Source: a virus. From it: DNA of 24,347 bases. The position numbers were made by a program, and so were the translations under genes. How positions within the stretch are numbered: position 1 is the stretch's first letter; each line of letters starts with the position of its first letter. The stretch spans positions 1-24,347 of IMG/VR virus record IMGVR_UViG_3300041955_000237; one strand, 5' to 3'. Shown piece after piece: positions 23,123 to 24,347 of the stretch. Below the pieces are notes generated by a model. That model saw nothing but the letters and a program-made list of their open reading frames with translations. It ran no database searches and was not told where the DNA came from.

Positions 23123-24347
23123 TTATCTGAAGTTCCTTGCTGTCAGGCTGACTGACAAGAAAGAATCCGTGCTGTTGGTTGCAGACGCGATATTTGAGTT
23201 CGCAAGTCCTGTCGCAACTGCCAGGACCTTGATGACTTGTCCCACAGTAAGAGCAACAGGAACTGTATAGTGAGTGGATCCTGTTGTAGGTGTCGTCCCA
23301 TTGGTCGTGTAATACATAGCGAAGCCAAGGGAAGTAGAGTCCGTATCCGTTACCGTCGCAGTTCCTGCCACGATAGCAATAGTAGGTGTGGCAACTTGGA
23401 ATTGAGTTGCGGTGAAGTTAACTCCAGTGATGGCTGAACTGACGACAGTTTCATTTGCGAGCGATGGCGAGAATGAGTAGACCTTTGAGGTCGGAATGAC
23501 GGTGTAGTTCCCAGGTTGTACGCCTGAGAATGTGTAGTTCCCGCTTCCATCAGCGGCCGTATAAGCCGTGCTTCCATTACCCGCAGACCAAGAACTGACG
23601 CGAGTATCTGGATAGTCGGTTGGACCTGTGTAGAAGGCTTGACCGCATATACCTGGCACGCCGGCCGCGAGAGGAGAAACATCCGTCCACGTAATCTTTG
23701 CTACCCCATTCACGTAACCTGTGAGGGTTCCGTTGTTGTAGTTCAGCGTGAGGACATCGCCAGGGTTCCCTGAGTACGATGCACTCTGATAGCTCGTGAC
23801 AACATCATTGACGACACGAGTGAGATACAGCGTAGTCAGCGTCTGGCACTGATAGAAGCCGTAGTAGGAAACAGTGGCACCAGAGCCGGTGATATTCACG
23901 GCAGGGCCGATGGAGTCATAATCCTCATCCACGCAATAGATGAGCATCGTCACCGATGCAGATTGGTTTTGTGTCCAGCCTGCTTGGTTGGAAGCAAGAA
24001 CCGCACGATGGTCGCTGCCTGCTGAAGTCAAGACCGCAAGGGACGGGACAGCAGGATAGCCTGTGATCCCAGTCAGAAGACCCCAAGTTCCCAATGCGTT
24101 TGTAAAGTTAGCTGAGAGCGAGGACTCGAAGAGGAAGTTCTCCATCACCGAGGGTTGAGACGTGAGGGTAAGAGCTGCACTCGCAAGTCCCGCATTGCCG
24201 GAGATAGAGTTTTCCGCCAGTGATCCAGTGAAGTTGACGCCCGTGATGTCCGCGCCGCTGACCGTTTCGCTTGCGTTGGTGGGCGAGAAGGTATAGCCAG
24301 TTTTAGACGGAGTAATAATGTAGCTGCCATTCGCCAGCGGACCTGTG
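23123..24347 (-). CDS. lectin-like adhesin, 3' part (5' end outside window)
   Basis: The frame stays open to the window edge, so about 407 C-terminal residues are visible and the true start lies beyond 24347. Visible order: a carboxypeptidase-regulatory/SpaA-like repeat (about 1-45, GSYIITPSKTGYTFSP ... DITGVNFTG), a concanavalin/LamG-like domain (about 70-260), a second regulatory-like repeat (about 265-314, GNYTVIPTSKVYSFSP ... AITGVNFTAT), and a chitobiase-C-like domain (about 318-395, MYYTTNGTTPTTGST ... VLAVATGLANS). All are extracellular binding modules. It is upstream of the small terminase-region genes, suggesting a second receptor-binding or head-decoration protein. Confidence 0.7.
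   Translation of the reverse strand, partial: TGPLANGSYIITPSKTGYTFSPTNASETVSGADITGVNFTGSLAENSISGNAGLASAALTLTSQPSVMENFLFESSLSANFTNALGTWGLLTGITGYPAVPSLAVLTSAGSDHRAVLASNQAGWTQNQSASVTMLIYCVDEDYDSIGPAVNITGSGATVSYYGFYQCQTLTTLYLTRVVNDVVTSYQSASYSGNPGDVLTLNYNNGTLTGYVNGVAKITWTDVSPLAAGVPGICGQAFYTGPTDYPDTRVSSWSAGNGSTAYTAADGSGNYTFSGVQPGNYTVIPTSKVYSFSPSLANETVVSSAITGVNFTATQFQVATPTIAIVAGTATVTDTDSTSLGFAMYYTTNGTTPTTGSTHYTVPVALTVGQVIKVLAVATGLANSNIASATNSTDSFLSVSLTARNFR

Noticed and set aside
1-24347. CRISPR array, rRNA or insertion sequence
   Set aside because: No regularly spaced repeats, no rRNA-like sequence and no transposase or terminal inverted repeats were seen.

Overview
The window is the virion-structure region of a tailed phage or prophage with a short-tail (podovirus-like) gene set. 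The evidence is one continuous block of minus-strand genes reading: lectin-like protein, three small proteins, large terminase, portal, scaffold-like protein, N4gp56-type major capsid protein, two related tail adaptors, nozzle-like tail protein, very large fibre/adhesin, acetyltransferase-like protein, three probable ejection proteins and a membrane protein. The order (packaging, portal, scaffold, capsid, adaptor, nozzle, internal virion proteins) matches the late region of T7/P22-type podoviruses, but no RNA polymerase, replication or integrase gene is visible, so lifestyle and host cannot be read from this piece. Many carbohydrate-binding modules (CBM5/12-like, FN3-like, chitobiase-C-like, carboxypeptidase-regulatory-like) suggest a polysaccharide-rich Gram-negative soil or sediment host; Acidobacteria are one possibility, held with low confidence.

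Layout. 1-1176, plus strand: a 56-aa gene, a broken small reading frame carrying an in-frame TGA, and an HNH/zinc protein, closed by two hairpin terminators (1177-1338) that separate it from the converging minus-strand block. 1393-1896: a one-pass membrane/coiled-coil protein on the minus strand and, on the opposite strand, a 25-residue membrane peptide with its own sigma70-like promoter and Shine-Dalgarno. 1899-6902: ejection-type proteins, a small muramidase-like protein and an acetyltransferase-like protein. 6914-14020: four tail genes joined by 1-nt TAATG overlaps (fibre with a C-terminal Hint domain, nozzle, two paralogous adaptors). 14021-17474: terminator, zinc-type protein, unknown protein, terminator, capsid, stem-loop, scaffold. 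17504-22434: HNH, small protein, portal, an HNH broken by a 23-bp tandem duplication, and large terminase. 22434-24347: three small genes and the 3' part of a lectin-like adhesin that runs off the window.

The most notable signals are: (1) the same N-terminal peptide, (L/F)GPSWTN, on the major capsid protein and two probable ejection proteins, with differing synonymous codons, so it is conserved as protein; (2) a complete minimal Hint (intein-like) domain at the end of the fibre after a glycine linker; (3) a 23-bp perfect duplication that splits an HNH endonuclease into two coupled halves; (4) a domain inserted in one of two paralogous adaptors and also present in the nozzle protein; (5) every one of the 24 minus-strand reading frames ends in TAA.
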